DNA of 64,000 nt from Streptomyces sp. Tue 6430 (GTDB lineage Bacteria; Actinomycetota; Actinomycetes; Streptomycetales; Streptomycetaceae), in contig JAKGSH010000010.1 in the NCBI GenBank assembly GCA_021568835.1, positions 930,001 to 994,000 on the forward strand, in the 5' to 3' direction. The notes beneath the pieces are model-generated. The model did no database searches and was not told where the DNA came from. It was given only the letters and a program-made list of their open reading frames with translations. The position numbers and the translations under genes are program-made. Positions 42,943 to 53,686 of this stretch are shown here, piece after piece (the first letter of the stretch is position 1; the number at the start of each line of letters is the position of its first letter).

Positions 42943-43944
42943 GTGCCGAACGTGACCCGCGCCGATGCCGTAGCCGCCGTGCGCAACCCCCTCGCCTTCA
43001 TCGCCGCGCGCTGGACCCCCGCCCCCCGGACGGTTCAGCGGGCGGCCCTCGCCGCGCTCGTGATGTCGGTGGTCATCGTGGTCACCGGCGGTGCCGTCCG
43101 GCTCACCGGCTCCGGCCTCGGCTGTCCGACCTGGCCGAAGTGCACCGACGACTCGCTCACCTCGACCAGCGAGATGGGCCTCCACGGCGCCATCGAGTTC
43201 GGCAACCGCATGCTGACGTACGTGCTGTGCGCCGCGGTGGGCTGGGCTATCGTGGCGGCCCGCTCGCAGAAGCCGTACCGGCGCGAACTCGTCCGGCTGG
43301 GCTGGGCGCAGTTCTGGGTCGTGATGGGCAATGCCGTCCTCGGCGGGATCGTCGTGCTGGTGGGTCTGAACCCGTACACGGTCGCGGCGCACTTCCTGCT
43401 CTCCTCGGCGCTGATCGCGGTCGCCACGGTGATGTGGCAGCGCACCCGGGAGGGCGACGGGGCGCCCGTGGCGCTGGTCGGCAAGGCCGTGCAGCAGCTG
43501 GTGTGGTTCATGGTCGCCGCGTCCGTGCTGCTGATCGCGGTCGGCACGGTGGTCACCGGGGCCGGTCCGCACGCGGGCGACTCCAGCGAGGTCGCGCGCA
43601 TGCCGCTGGACTGGGAGACCGTCTCCAAGCTGCACGCCGTGCTCGCCTGGATCGTGGTGACGCTGACCTTCGCCCTGTGGTTCGTCCTCAAGGCGGTCGA
43701 CGCCCCCGAGGGGCCGTCGCACCGCACCCGCGAGCTGTTCCTGGTGCTCCTCGCCCAGGGCGTCATCGGCTACGTCCAGTACTTCACGGACCTCCCCGAG
43801 GTTCTGGTCGGCCTGCACATGCTCGGCTCGTGCCTGGTGTGGATCGCGGTCCTGCGCGTCCTGCTGGCCCTGCGCGAGCGCCCGGACACGCTGCCCGGTC
43901 TGCCGGGGCCGGCGGCGGAGGCGACGGTCGGCAGCCGCGCCTGA
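42943..43944 (+). CDS. ctaA: haem A synthase (COX15/CtaA)
   Basis: Integral membrane enzyme of 333 residues that oxidises haem O to haem A for cytochrome aa3 oxidase. Eight membrane helices are expected. The haem-ligand histidines are in MGLHGAIEFGNRMLTYV, TVAAHFLLSSALIAVA, KLHAVLAWIVVTL and VGLHMLGSCLVW. The extracellular loop GLGCPTWPKC holds a cysteine pair. GTG 42943 is chosen by resemblance to Streptomyces homologues. TACGAT at 42929-42934 would place transcription start at about this codon, so the mRNA may be leaderless; ATG 42934 is the alternative. Confidence 0.92.
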   Translation: MPNVTRADAVAAVRNPLAFIAARWTPAPRTVQRAALAALVMSVVIVVTGGAVRLTGSGLGCPTWPKCTDDSLTSTSEMGLHGAIEFGNRMLTYVLCAAVGWAIVAARSQKPYRRELVRLGWAQFWVVMGNAVLGGIVVLVGLNPYTVAAHFLLSSALIAVATVMWQRTREGDGAPVALVGKAVQQLVWFMVAASVLLIAVGTVVTGAGPHAGDSSEVARMPLDWETVSKLHAVLAWIVVTLTFALWFVLKAVDAPEGPSHRTRELFLVLLAQGVIGYVQYFTDLPEVLVGLHMLGSCLVWIAVLRVLLALRERPDTLPGLPGPAAEATVGSRA

Positions 43945-43991
43945 CGCCTCCCGGCGTCCGTCCGTGACCGCTCCCGGCCCGCGTCCCCGGC

Positions 43992-44783
43992 TCAGCCGTA
44001 CGCCGCCACCAGGCCGTCGATCGCCGGTCCGAGCCAGCCGCGCACCAGCTCGGCCCTGCGGACCCGCCACCCCTCCCCGGAGGGGGCGGGAGCGGGCCCG
44101 CCGTAGCGGCGCCGTCGGATGTCCTCGACGATCTCGGCGGGCGCCCCGAGGCCGGGCAGTTCCTCCAGTGCCTCGCGCTTGGAGATCAGCCGCCCCTCCC
44201 GCAGCGTGACCGTCGCCCGCGCGAAGGTCACCGGGCCCATGTCGACCCAGACGTCCCGCGTCCACAGGTGCGCCCTGTCCACGGCGGGCCGCCAGAAGTC
44301 CCGCTGGTCGGACACCACGAACTCCGCCAGCTCACGGTCCGCCACCTCCGGCAGCAGCCCGCCCGGGGCGCCGCCGTACAGGACCCGCCCGAAGGTGTGC
44401 AGCTCGCGACGGGTGACGGGGGTGACCGGGCGGCGCATCAGCTCCCGGTGCGCCCAGGTCAGGTGCCGGTGCCCGAAGTCCGCGACCGTGGCCGGGGTCA
44501 GGTAGCTGCAGTGCAGCTTCGCCGCGAGCGGGTCGGCGCGCACCCCCTGGTGCAGGAGGGCCACCCGCCACACCGTGCCGGCCCGCACGGGTCCGGGCAG
44601 CACGGCGATCAGGTCCAGATCGCTGCGGCCCTCCTGGTAGTCCCCGCCGGCGAGCGAGCCGTGGGCCCAGACGGCGAGGGGTCCGAGAGGCGCCAGGGCG
44701 CCGAGGAAGCGGTCGAGCAGGGCTTCGGTCTGCATCCGCCCAGTCTGGTGCGGCGTGCCCCGGCCGGTGGGGTCTTCGCTCAT
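43992..44783 (-). CDS. nucleotidyltransferase-domain protein
   Basis: Protein of 263 residues with an N-terminal Pol-beta-type nucleotidyltransferase domain: LAVWAHGSLAGGDYQEGRSD supplies the GS motif and DLDLIAVLPG the metal-binding D-x-D. The C-terminal part (HTFGRVLYGG, RDVWVDMGPVTFARATVTLR, ISKREALEEL) is a helical substrate-binding region as in aminoglycoside adenylyltransferase-like proteins. ATG 44783 overlaps the stop of the amidohydrolase upstream (ATGA); a later ATG at 44735 is possible. An antibiotic-modifying role is possible but unproven. Confidence 0.8.
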   Translation of the reverse strand: MSEDPTGRGTPHQTGRMQTEALLDRFLGALAPLGPLAVWAHGSLAGGDYQEGRSDLDLIAVLPGPVRAGTVWRVALLHQGVRADPLAAKLHCSYLTPATVADFGHRHLTWAHRELMRRPVTPVTRRELHTFGRVLYGGAPGGLLPEVADRELAEFVVSDQRDFWRPAVDRAHLWTRDVWVDMGPVTFARATVTLREGRLISKREALEELPGLGAPAEIVEDIRRRRYGGPAPAPSGEGWRVRRAELVRGWLGPAIDGLVAAYG

Positions 44784-45885
44784 TCCAGCCCGTAGACCCG
44801 TCGCGCGTTCCCCGCCGCGAGCAGCCCCGCCACCCGCCGCGCGTCCGTGAGCGACCACGCGCCCTCCGCCACCCAGCCGCCGAGCACCCGCCCCAGCGCC
44901 TCGCGGAACAGCCGGGCGCCCACGACGTGCAGCTCGGGCAGTCCGCGGGCCCCGCTGGAGAAGAGGATCTTGCCGAAGGGGGCCAGCTCCAGGATCTCGG
45001 CGAGGACCGTCGCCGCGCGGGCGCCGGTGCGCACGAGGGCGGCCCCGGAGTCGGCGTAGACGTGCGGGAAGAGACCGGCGAGGTGGGCGGCGTGCCGGTG
45101 GTGGGGTAGCCGTGCAGCAGCACCAGGTCGGTGCCGAGGCCGGCCGTGGCGCGGACGAAGTCGGTCAGCAGGACGGGGTCGGCGCGGTCGCCGCACGGGC
45201 CGGGCTCGCCGAGGCCCGCGTGGAGCTGGAGCGGCCGACCCGCGGTGACGGCGATCCACAGCAGGTGCCGCAGCAGCACCGGGTCGTTCACCTCCCCGCC
45301 GGCCCGGCGCCCCGCCAGCCAGCGGCCCGCCGCGCCCCGGACCTCCCCCGGTCCGGGCGGCTCGGGCGCGAGGGCGAGACCGTGGCGCACGCCGGCCACG
45401 GAGCTGAAGGCCACCGCCGTCGCCGCGGCGCCGTGCACCGCCTCGGCGAGGTTGGCGAGGAACGACTCGACGGTGCCGGAGGTGTCGGCGACCTGCTCGG
45501 CCAGCGGTTCCAGCCGGACGATCTCACGGGCCTCGGCGTCGCCCGCGCAGGCGATCTCGTCGGGGCCGGTGAGGTCGCCGGGCGGGCCGGTGTCGACGAG
45601 GTAGGTGGTGATGCCGCTGCCGCGCAGCAGCCGGCGGCCCGCCTCCGGCACGCCCAGTTCGCGGCGGCGGGCGAGGTAGCGGGCGGGCGGGCAGTGCGGC
45701 TCCAGGCCGAGCAGCGGGGGGCACCAGCGGCGCACCGCGAAGCCGGTCTGGGTGTCGAACAGCGTGGTGCCGGGCGCGGGCGGTCCCTCGGTGCGGGCCA
45801 GCTGGGCCTCGAAGGTGCCGAGGCCCAGCTCCGTCCTCAGAATGCCGTGGCAGTACTGGTCCACCAGGGACGGTGTTTCGATCAT
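44780..45885 (-). CDS. amidohydrolase family protein, one apparent frameshift
   Basis: Metal-dependent hydrolase of about 368 residues related to the amidohydrolase-2 domain found with glutamine-synthetase-like proteins. It begins VDQYCHGILRTELGLGTFEA. The core contains HAGLGEPGPCGDRADPVLL (His ligand region), VLLHGYPHHRHAAHLAGLFP after restoring one C near 45104, and VYADSG; it ends with KILFSSGARGLPELHVVGAR. It is coupled to the nucleotidyltransferase. The substrate is unknown. Confidence 0.8.
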
Positions 45886-45964
45886 CCGGGACTCCCGCGG
45901 CTGGACCGTGTGCTCGGTGTGCTCCTCACACGTCCTAACGGGTGAACCCGGCGTCAGGTGTTGC

Positions 45965-46321
45965 TCAGGTGTTGCGCGGGCCGCCGACCTGGATCCCTGC
46001 CATCCGGGTCCACTCGTACGGGCCGGTCGTCACCTTGGCGGCGAACTCGCCGTCGAAGTTCTCGTGGACGGTGATCCCGGACTTCTCGACCGCCTTGGCG
46101 GCGATCTCCACGCTGGGCGCCACGAGGTCGCCCCAGCCGCCGTCCTCGCCGACGAGCACGATCCGGGCGCCGCGCTCGCCGAGGTGGGCGACCTGGCCCT
46201 CGGCGCCGCCGTGCGCCTGGGAGAAGGTGCTGATCCGCTTGGCGAGGCGGGTTGCCGCGCGCTCGGCCTTCGCGGCCCGCTTGGCGTCCGCGGTCTCGTC
46301 AACCTGCTTGGTGTCTGCCAT
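45965..46321 (-). CDS. conserved small actinobacterial protein of unknown function
   Basis: Soluble protein of 118 residues. A helical, Ala/Lys/Arg-rich N-terminus (ADAKRAAKAERAATRLAKRI) is followed by a compact domain with IVLVGEDGGWGDLVAPSVEI and GPYEWTRMAGIQVGGPRNT. It is well conserved in wording among Streptomyces as far as I recall, but has no assigned role. It is monocistronic. Confidence 0.72.
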   Translation of the reverse strand: MADTKQVDETADAKRAAKAERAATRLAKRISTFSQAHGGAEGQVAHLGERGARIVLVGEDGGWGDLVAPSVEIAAKAVEKSGITVHENFDGEFAAKVTTGPYEWTRMAGIQVGGPRNT

Positions 46322-46358
46322 GGCCAGGATGCTACCGACGGGTAGGTCGAACGGCGAC

Positions 46359-46394
46359 GGCCGGGGTGCGTGGCCTTGACCACGCACCCCGGCC
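46359..46394 (-). terminator. 15-bp hairpin after ctaB
   Basis: GGCCGGGGTGCGTGG and CCACGCACCCCGGCC pair exactly around a 6-nt loop. It begins about 50 nt past the ctaB stop. Confidence 0.75.
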
Positions 46395-46442
46395 GCCGGA
46401 CCGCTCAGGGGTCTCAGGAAGGGGTCGTACGGGAGGGGGTCC

Positions 46443-47390
46443 TCACCGCAGGAAGGGGTCCACCGCGACCGCCACGAACAGCAGCGAGACGTAGGTGATG
46501 GACCAGTGGAACAGCCGCATCTCCTTCAGCTTGCCGCCCGTGGTCTCCGCCTTCGCGCGGTTCTGGAGGGAGTGCGCCTCCCACAGCCACCAGCCGCCGG
46601 CCGCGAGCGCGACCGTGGTGTAGAACCAGCCGGTGTAGCCGAGCGGGGTCAGCAGCAGCGAGACGGCGACCATCACCCAGCTGTAGATGACGATCTGCTT
46701 GGCGACCACCTTGTTGGAGGCGATGACCGGCAGCATCGGCACGCCCACGCGCGCGTAGTCCTCGCGCACCTTCATGGACAGCGGCCAGTAGTGCGGCGGG
46801 GTCCAGAAGAACATGACGAGGAAGAGGACGACCGGCGCCCAGGAGAGGGAGTCGGTGACGGCGGACCACCCGATGAGGACCGGCATGCAGCCGGCGATGC
46901 CGCCCCAGACGATGTTCTGCGAGGTACGGCGCTTGAGGACCATCGTGTAGACGACGACGTAGAAGAGGAGCGCGCCGAGGGCCAGCCAGGCGGACAGCCA
47001 GTTCACCGTGAGGCCGAACAGGAGGGTCGATACGACCGCGAGGGTGATGCCGAAGGCGAGGCACTCGCGGGGGCTGACCATTCCGGTGACCAGCGGACGC
47101 TGCGAGGTGCGGTCCATCAGGGCGTCGATGTCGCGGTCGATGTACATGTTCAGCGCGTTGGCGCCGCCCGCGGAGAGATAGCCGCCCAGACAGGTGAGCA
47201 GCACCAGACCGAGGTCCGGCACCCCCTGCTGGGCCAAGAACATCACCGGAACGGTGGTGATCAGCAGCAGCTCGATGATCCGCGGCTTGGTCAGCGCCAC
47301 GAACGCCATGACGCGGGCCGCCACCGGCCGCCGGCTCGGGCTCTGGCTCGTCCCGATAACCCCCGCTGGACGGGATTCAACGGCCGTCAC
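46443..47390 (-). CDS. ctaB: protoheme IX farnesyltransferase (haem O synthase)
   Basis: UbiA-family prenyltransferase of 315 residues that makes haem O for CtaA. The first Asp-rich site is [20 protein letters not shown], and the second conserved loop is [40 protein letters not shown] is diagnostic. Nine membrane helices are expected. GTG 47390 has AGGGG upstream; in-frame ATG 47411 is an alternative. It is divergent from tkt. Confidence 0.93.
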   Translation of the reverse strand: MTAVESRPAGVIGTSQSPSRRPVAARVMAFVALTKPRIIELLLITTVPVMFLAQQGVPDLGLVLLTCLGGYLSAGGANALNMYIDRDIDALMDRTSQRPLVTGMVSPRECLAFGITLAVVSTLLFGLTVNWLSAWLALGALLFYVVVYTMVLKRRTSQNIVWGGIAGCMPVLIGWSAVTDSLSWAPVVLFLVMFFWTPPHYWPLSMKVREDYARVGVPMLPVIASNKVVAKQIVIYSWVMVAVSLLLTPLGYTGWFYTTVALAAGGWWLWEAHSLQNRAKAETTGGKLKEMRLFHWSITYVSLLFVAVAVDPFLR

Positions 47391-47807
47391 GCACACCCCT
47401 GACAGAGACATCCCAGCGAGCCCCTTCGCGTGTGAAGTACGGGTAAGGCTCGCGCGTACCACGCCACTGTAGACGTTGCCCATACCCCGGGCTTCGCGGG
47501 GGTGGGTCGTGTTGGGGGCCGGGCCCGGCAGCCGTTCCGGCTCCCGTACGGAGGTGCGCTCATCGGTCGCACGGAGGCTCGATTGAGCGGTCGGATGAGC
47601 GGCTCCGTATTCATGTGTGGAGCGGGGCCCCGGCCGGTCGGGGGGCGGATTCCCGGATGGCCCGGCAGTCTGGAACGACTCGAAAAAACGCACGTCCCCA
47701 CGGGGGTAGGCTCGGCAGCGGCCGGTGGTCGTCTCGTCACCGGCAGCCGGTGGGCACGCGCCCGAAGCAACCGGTATTCGACATGTGGAGAGGAGCCCTG
47801 ACCCAGG
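47391..47807. other. divergent intergenic region between ctaB and tkt
   Basis: Gene-free, 417 bp. It should hold promoters for both sides. I see a TAGGCT -10-like element at about 47707 for tkt, preceded by an A-rich patch and an ACGTCCCCACGGGGG stretch, but no convincing -35. GAGGAG lies about 13 nt before the tkt GTG. No small ORF or RNA is supportable. Confidence 0.5.
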
Positions 47808-49895
47808 GTGAGCACCAAGCCGACCACCACAGACCTCGAGTGGACCGAATGGGACCAGCGGGCCGTCGACACCGCCCGCGTCCTGGCCGCCGACGCCGTA
47901 CAGAAGGTCGGCAACGGCCATCCCGGTACGGCGATGAGCCTGGCGCCTGCCGCCTACACCCTCTTCCAGAAGGTGATGCGGCACGACCCCGCCGATGCCG
48001 ACTGGGTCGGCCGCGACCGCTTCGTGCTGTCCGCGGGCCACTCGTCCCTGACTCTCTACACCCAGCTGTACCTGGCCGGCTTCGGTCTGGAGCTGGACGA
48101 TCTGAAGGCCTTCAGGACGTGGGGTTCGAAGACCCCCGGTCACCCGGAGTACGGGCACACCGTGGGCGTCGAGACCACCACCGGTCCGCTGGGCCAGGGC
48201 GTCGCCAACGCGGTGGGCATGGCCATGGCCGCCCGCTACGAGCGCGGCCTGTTCGACCCGGAGGCGCCCGAGGGCGAGTCCCCCTTCGACCACTTCGTCT
48301 ACTGCATCGCCGGTGACGGCTGCCTCCAGGAGGGCATCTCCGCCGAGGCGTCCTCGCTGGCCGGTCACCAGAAGCTCGGCAACCTGGTGCTGCTGTGGGA
48401 CGACAACCACATCTCCATCGAGGGCGACACGGAGACGGCCGTCTCCGAGGACACGGTGAAGCGGTACGAGGCGTACGGCTGGCACGTGCAGCGCGTCGCC
48501 CCCAAGCCGGACGGCGACCTCGACCCGCACGCCCTCTACGACGCGATCGAGGCGGCGAAGCAGGTCACGGACCGGCCGTCCTTCATCGCGATGCGCTCGA
48601 TCATCGCCTGGCCCGCCCCGAACGCGCAGAACACCGAGGCCGCGCACGGCTCGGCGCTCGGCGACGAGGAGGTCGCGGCCACCAAGCGCGTCCTGGGCTT
48701 CGACCCGGAGCGGTCCTTCGAGGTCGCGGACGAGGTCATCGCCCACACCCGGCAGGCACGGGAGCGCGGCGCCCAGGCGAAGGCGGAGTGGGAGAAGTCC
48801 TACCGGCTGTGGCGGGACGCCGACCCGGAGCGCGCGGCCACGTACGACCGCGTCGCGGCGGCCGAGCTGCCGGCCGGCTGGGAGAAGCACATCCCGGTCT
48901 TCGAGCCGGGCAAGGGCGTCGCCACCCGTGCCGCGTCCGGCAAGGTGCTCCAGGCGCTCGGCGCGGTCGTCCCGGAGCTGTGGGGCGGCTCGGCCGACCT
49001 GGCCGGCTCGAACAACACGACGATCGACAAGACGTCGTCGTTCCTGCCGGCGGGCAACCCGCTGCCGGAGGCCGACCCGTACGGCCGCACGGTGCACTTC
49101 GGCATCCGCGAGCACTCGATGGCCGGGGAGATGAACGGCATCGCCCTGCACGGCAACACCCGCGTCTACGGCGGCACGTTCCTCGTGTTCTCCGACTACA
49201 TGCGCAACGCGGTCCGGCTGTCGGCCCTGATGCACCTGCCGGTGACGTACGTGTGGACGCACGACTCCGTCGGCCTGGGCGAGGACGGCCCCACCCACCA
49301 GCCGGTCGAGCACCTGGCCTCGCTGCGCGCGATCCCCGGCCTGAACGTGGTCCGCCCCGCCGACGCCAACGAGACCGCGATCGCCTGGCGCGAGATCCTC
49401 AAGCGCTACACCAAGGTCTTCGGCGAGGGCGCCCCGCACGGTCTGGTCCTCACCCGCCAGGGCGTGCCGACGTACGAGCCGAACGAGGACGCGGCCAAGG
49501 GCGGCTACGTCCTGGCCGAGGCCTCCACCGGGACGCCCGAGCTGATCCTGATCGCGACCGGTTCCGAGGTGCACGTGGCCGTCGAGGCGCGCGAGCGCCT
49601 CGAAGCCGACGGCGTGCCGACGCGGGTCGTGTCCATGCCGTCCGTGGAGTGGTTCGAGGAGCAGGACCAGGGGTACCGGGACAGCGTGCTGCCGCCCTCC
49701 GTGAAGGCCCGGGTCGCCGTCGAGGCGGGCATCGGCCTCACCTGGCACCGGTACGTCGGGGACGCGGGCCGCATCGTTTCCCTGGAGCACTTCGGTGCTT
49801 CGGCCGACGGCAAGGTCCTCTTCCGCGAGTTCGGCTTCACTGCCGAGAACGTGGCCGACAAGGCCCGGGAATCCCTCGCGGCCGCCCAGCGCTGA
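47808..49895 (+). CDS. tkt: transketolase
   Basis: Thiamine-diphosphate enzyme of 695 residues of the non-oxidative pentose-phosphate pathway. The TPP/Mg motif is [20 protein letters not shown] near residue 165, extending to [13 protein letters not shown]. The early signature is [20 protein letters not shown]. The pyrimidine domain has [20 protein letters not shown] and [20 protein letters not shown]. It is the first gene of tkt-tal-zwf-opcA-pgl, the standard Streptomyces arrangement. The GTG start gives the normal length. Confidence 0.97.
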   Translation: MSTKPTTTDLEWTEWDQRAVDTARVLAADAVQKVGNGHPGTAMSLAPAAYTLFQKVMRHDPADADWVGRDRFVLSAGHSSLTLYTQLYLAGFGLELDDLKAFRTWGSKTPGHPEYGHTVGVETTTGPLGQGVANAVGMAMAARYERGLFDPEAPEGESPFDHFVYCIAGDGCLQEGISAEASSLAGHQKLGNLVLLWDDNHISIEGDTETAVSEDTVKRYEAYGWHVQRVAPKPDGDLDPHALYDAIEAAKQVTDRPSFIAMRSIIAWPAPNAQNTEAAHGSALGDEEVAATKRVLGFDPERSFEVADEVIAHTRQARERGAQAKAEWEKSYRLWRDADPERAATYDRVAAAELPAGWEKHIPVFEPGKGVATRAASGKVLQALGAVVPELWGGSADLAGSNNTTIDKTSSFLPAGNPLPEADPYGRTVHFGIREHSMAGEMNGIALHGNTRVYGGTFLVFSDYMRNAVRLSALMHLPVTYVWTHDSVGLGEDGPTHQPVEHLASLRAIPGLNVVRPADANETAIAWREILKRYTKVFGEGAPHGLVLTRQGVPTYEPNEDAAKGGYVLAEASTGTPELILIATGSEVHVAVEARERLEADGVPTRVVSMPSVEWFEEQDQGYRDSVLPPSVKARVAVEAGIGLTWHRYVGDAGRIVSLEHFGASADGKVLFREFGFTAENVADKARESLAAAQR

Positions 49896-49928
49896 CGTCC
49901 GTACACGACACGTAGGAGATGTAATTCC

Positions 49929-51047
49929 ATGACAGACGCACTCAAGCGCCTCTCCGAGGAGGGCGTCGCGATCTGGCTGGACGACCTGTCGCGCAAGCGG
50001 ATCACGTCCGGCAACCTCGCCGAGCTGATCGACCAGCAGCACGTCGTGGGCGTCACCACCAACCCGTCCATCTTCCAGAAGGCGATCTCGCAGGGCGACG
50101 GTTACGACCAGCAGCTCTCCGACCTCGCCGCCCGCAAGGTCACCGTCGAAGAGGCCATCCGCATGATCACGACGGCGGACGTCCGTGACGCCGCCGACAT
50201 CCTGCGCCCGGTCTTCGACGCCACCGGCGGCCAGGACGGCCGGGTGTCGATCGAGGTCGACCCGCGCCTCGCCCACGACACCAAGGCGACGGTCGCCGAG
50301 GCCAAGCAGCTGGCGTGGCTGGTCGACCGCCCCAACACGCTCATCAAGATCCCGGCCACGATGGGCGGCCTGCCGGCCATCACCGAGGTCGTCGGCCTGG
50401 GCATCAGCGTCAACGTCACGCTGATCTTCTCGCTGGAGCGCTACCGCCAGGTCATGGACGCCTACCTGGCCGGCCTGGAGAAGGCCAGGGAGCGCGGCCT
50501 GGACCTGTCCCTGATCCACTCGGTGGCGTCCTTCTTCGTGTCCCGCGTGGACACCGAGATCGACAAGCGGCTCGACGCGCTCGGCACCGACGAGGCCAGG
50601 GCCGCCCGCGGCAAGGCCGGCGTCGCCAACGCCCGGCTCGCCTACCAGGCGTACGAGGAGGTCTTCGCGGGCGAGCGCTGGGGCGCCCTGGAGAAGGCGG
50701 GCGCGAACAAGCAGCGTGCCCTGTGGGCGTCGACCGGCGTGAAGGACCCGGCGTACCGCGACACGATGTACGTGGTCGACCTGGTCGCGCCGAACACGGT
50801 GAACACCATGCCCGAGGCGACCCTGTTCGCCACCGAGGACCACGGCGAGGTCACCGGCGACACCGTGGCCGGCACCTACGAGCAGGCCCGCGCCGACCTC
50901 GACGCGGTCGAGAAGCTCGGGATCGCGTACGACGACGTGGTGCAGCTCCTGGAGGACGAGGGCGTCGAGAAGTTCGAGGCGTCCTGGAACGACCTGCTCA
51001 AGTCGACCGAGGCGGAGCTCCAGCGCCTCGCCCCTTCGGAGGGCTGA
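49929..51047 (+). CDS. tal: transaldolase
   Basis: Class I aldolase of 372 residues, typical of actinobacterial transaldolases. [16 protein letters not shown] near residue 40 and the Schiff-base lysine in [16 protein letters not shown] near residue 140 are both present, as is [28 protein letters not shown] precedes the ATG. It lies 33 bp after tkt and 4 bp before zwf. Confidence 0.97.
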   Translation: MTDALKRLSEEGVAIWLDDLSRKRITSGNLAELIDQQHVVGVTTNPSIFQKAISQGDGYDQQLSDLAARKVTVEEAIRMITTADVRDAADILRPVFDATGGQDGRVSIEVDPRLAHDTKATVAEAKQLAWLVDRPNTLIKIPATMGGLPAITEVVGLGISVNVTLIFSLERYRQVMDAYLAGLEKARERGLDLSLIHSVASFFVSRVDTEIDKRLDALGTDEARAARGKAGVANARLAYQAYEEVFAGERWGALEKAGANKQRALWASTGVKDPAYRDTMYVVDLVAPNTVNTMPEATLFATEDHGEVTGDTVAGTYEQARADLDAVEKLGIAYDDVVQLLEDEGVEKFEASWNDLLKSTEAELQRLAPSEG

Positions 51048-51051
51048 GAAT

Positions 51052-52575
51052 TTGTCGAGCAGCAACCCGCTGCGTGACCCCGCAGACCGACGGCTCCCGC
51101 GCATCGCGGGGCCGTCGGGTCTGGTCATCTTCGGTGTCACGGGTGATCTGTCGCGGAAGAAGCTGATGCCCGCGGTGTACGACCTCGCCAACCGGGGTCT
51201 GCTGCCGCCGGGCTTCTCGCTGGTCGGGTTCGCCCGCCGTGAATGGGCCCACGAGGACTTCGCCCAGGAGGTCCACGACGCGGTGAAGGAGCACGCCCGC
51301 ACCCCCTTCCGCGAGGAGGTCTGGCAGCAGCTCATCCAGGGCATGCGCTTCGTGCAGGGCACCTTCGACGACGACGACGCCTTCGAGCGGCTGCGCTCGA
51401 CGATCGACGAACTCGACAAGGCGCAGGGCACGGGCGGCAACTTCGCCTTCTACCTGTCGGTGCCCCCGGGCGCCTTCCCCGTGGTCATCCAGCAGCTGAA
51501 GAAGCACCGGCTGGCCGACCAGTCGAAGGGTTCCTGGCGGCGCGCGGTCATCGAGAAGCCGTTCGGCCACGACCTGAGGTCGGCCGAGGAGCTCAACGCG
51601 ATCGTCCACGAGGTCTTCGCCCCGGACCAGGTCTTCCGCATCGACCACTACCTGGGCAAGGAGACCGTCCAGAACATCCTGGCGCTGCGCTTCGCCAACA
51701 CGATGTTCGAGCCGATCTGGAACCGGTCCTTCGTGGACCACGTGCAGATCACCATGGCCGAGGACATCGGCATCGGCGGCCGGGCCGGCTACTACGACGG
51801 CATCGGCGCCGCCCGGGACGTCATCCAGAACCACCTCCTGCAGCTGATGGCGCTGACCGCGATGGAGGAGCCCGCCTCCTTCGACGCGGACGCGCTCGCC
51901 GCGGAGAAGACCAAGGTCCTCGGTGCCGTCCGGCTGCCGAAGGACCTGGGTGCCGCCACCGTGCGCGGTCAGTACGCGGCCGGCTGGCAGGGCGGCGAGA
52001 AGGCGGTCGGCTACCTCCAGGAGGAGGGCATCGACCCCCGGTCGAAGACCGACACCTACGCGGCCATCAAGCTGGAGGTGGACAACCGCCGCTGGGCGGG
52101 CGTCCCCTTCTACCTGCGCACCGGCAAGCGCCTGGGCCGCCGCGTCACCGAGATCGCGGTCGTCTTCCAGCGCGCCCCGCACTCGCCCTTCGACCACACG
52201 GCGACGGAGGAGCTGGGCAAGAACGCGATCGTCATCCGCGTCCAGCCCGACGAGGGCGTCACCGTCCGTTTCGGCTCCAAGGTGCCCGGCACCTCCATGG
52301 AGATCCGGGACGTGTCGATGGACTTCGCCTACGGGGAGTCCTTCACGGAGTCCAGCCCGGAGGCGTACGAGCGCCTCATCCTGGACGTGCTGCTCGGCGA
52401 CTCGAACCTCTTCCCGCGCACCGAGGAGGTCGAGCTGTCCTGGAAGATCCTCGACCCGATCGAGCAGTACTGGGACGCGCACGGCACGCCGGCCCAGTAC
52501 CCGTCCGGCACCTGGGGACCCGTCGAGGCGGACGAGATGCTCGAACGAGACGGACGGAGCTGGCGCCGGCCATGA
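51052..52575 (+). CDS. zwf: glucose-6-phosphate 1-dehydrogenase
   Basis: NADP-dependent dehydrogenase of 507 residues. The dinucleotide motif is [20 protein letters not shown] near residue 25. The substrate site [20 protein letters not shown] contains the catalytic His-Asp region. [14 protein letters not shown] is also conserved. The start is TTG at 51052, 4 bp after tal. It produces NADPH and 6-phosphogluconolactone, the substrate of Pgl two genes on. Confidence 0.97.
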   Translation: MSSSNPLRDPADRRLPRIAGPSGLVIFGVTGDLSRKKLMPAVYDLANRGLLPPGFSLVGFARREWAHEDFAQEVHDAVKEHARTPFREEVWQQLIQGMRFVQGTFDDDDAFERLRSTIDELDKAQGTGGNFAFYLSVPPGAFPVVIQQLKKHRLADQSKGSWRRAVIEKPFGHDLRSAEELNAIVHEVFAPDQVFRIDHYLGKETVQNILALRFANTMFEPIWNRSFVDHVQITMAEDIGIGGRAGYYDGIGAARDVIQNHLLQLMALTAMEEPASFDADALAAEKTKVLGAVRLPKDLGAATVRGQYAAGWQGGEKAVGYLQEEGIDPRSKTDTYAAIKLEVDNRRWAGVPFYLRTGKRLGRRVTEIAVVFQRAPHSPFDHTATEELGKNAIVIRVQPDEGVTVRFGSKVPGTSMEIRDVSMDFAYGESFTESSPEAYERLILDVLLGDSNLFPRTEEVELSWKILDPIEQYWDAHGTPAQYPSGTWGPVEADEMLERDGRSWRRP

Positions 52576-53686
52576 AGATAGACCTCACGGACACCACGGC
52601 CAGCAAGATCAACAAGGCGCTGGTGAAGGGCCGCCGCGCCATCGGCACGCCGGCCGTGGGCATGGTGCTCACGCTGGTCATCGTCACGGACGAGGAGAAC
52701 GCGTACGACGCGCTCAAGGCCGCGGGCGACGCGTCGCGCGAGCACCCCTCGCGCACGCTCGTGGTGATCAAGCGCGTCTCCCGCTCCCCGCGCGACCGCA
52801 CCCAGTCCCGCCTGGACGCCGAGGTGCGGGTGGGCGCGGACGCGGGCACCGGCGAGACGGTCATCCTGCGGCTGTACGGCGAGGTGGCCGACCACGCGCA
52901 GTCGGTGGTGCTGCCGCTGCTGCTGCCGGACGCGCCCGTCGTCGCCTGGTGGCCGGTGAACGCGCCGCTCGACCCGGCCGCCGACCCGCTCGGCGCGCTG
53001 GCCCAGCGCCGCGTCACCGACACCTACGCCGCCGAGCAGCCGGTGCGGGACCTGACGGCCCGTTCCGGGACCTACGCCCCGGCGACACCGACCTGTCGTG
53101 GACCCGCATCACGCCCTGGCGTTCGATGCTGGCCGCGGCTCTCGACCAGGTCACCTGCGAGGTCGAGTCGGTCGAGGTGGAGGGCGAGGAGTTCAACCCG
53201 AGCTGCGAGCTGCTGGCGATGTGGCTCGGCGACCGGCTGGACGTGCCCGTCCGGCGCTCGCTGTCCGGCGGGCCGGGCCTCACGGCCGTACGGCTGTCGA
53301 CGTCCTGCGGTCCGATCGTGCTGGACCGGGCCGACGGCTCGCTGGCCACCCTGTCCATCGAGGGGCAGCCCGACCGCGCGGTGGCGCTCAAGCGCCGGGA
53401 GACGGCGGAGCTGATCGCGGAGGAGCTGCGGCGGCTCGACCCGGACGACACCTACGCGTCGGCGCTGCGGTTCGGGGTGGAGCGGTTGCACACCCCGGAC
53501 GGCGGGGGTGACCGGGGCGCCGGGGGTTCCGCCGTGGCAAAGCCGCCGGCCGACGCTCCGGAAGCCGTCGTCAAAGGAGAACCGGGAGGACCGGCCGCGG
53601 TCCCCACTCCCCTCGAAGTGGCCGCGAAAGCACCCGCGGGGGAAGCGGCGGCGCAGGCCCCGGTGAAGAAGGCGGCCGCGAAGTGA
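52572..53686 (+). CDS. opcA: OpcA, glucose-6-phosphate dehydrogenase assembly protein, one apparent frameshift
   Basis: Allosteric or assembly partner of Zwf, about 371 residues. It starts [20 protein letters not shown] and includes EHPSRTLVVIKRVSRSPRDR, VVLPLLLPDAPVVAWWPVNA and, after restoring one C near 53074, TYAPGDTDLSWTRITPWRSM. The C-terminal 70 residues are a low-complexity Pro/Ala/Lys tail longer than usual. The ATG overlaps the zwf stop (ATGA) and the pgl GTG overlaps its own stop. Confidence 0.93.

Noticed and set aside
46443..51440. A 1665-codon open frame on the minus strand running opposite tkt, tal and part of zwf.
   Set aside because: Only its last part is real (ctaB). The rest is an antisense shadow kept open by extreme third-position GC; the plus-strand genes there have full catalytic motifs.
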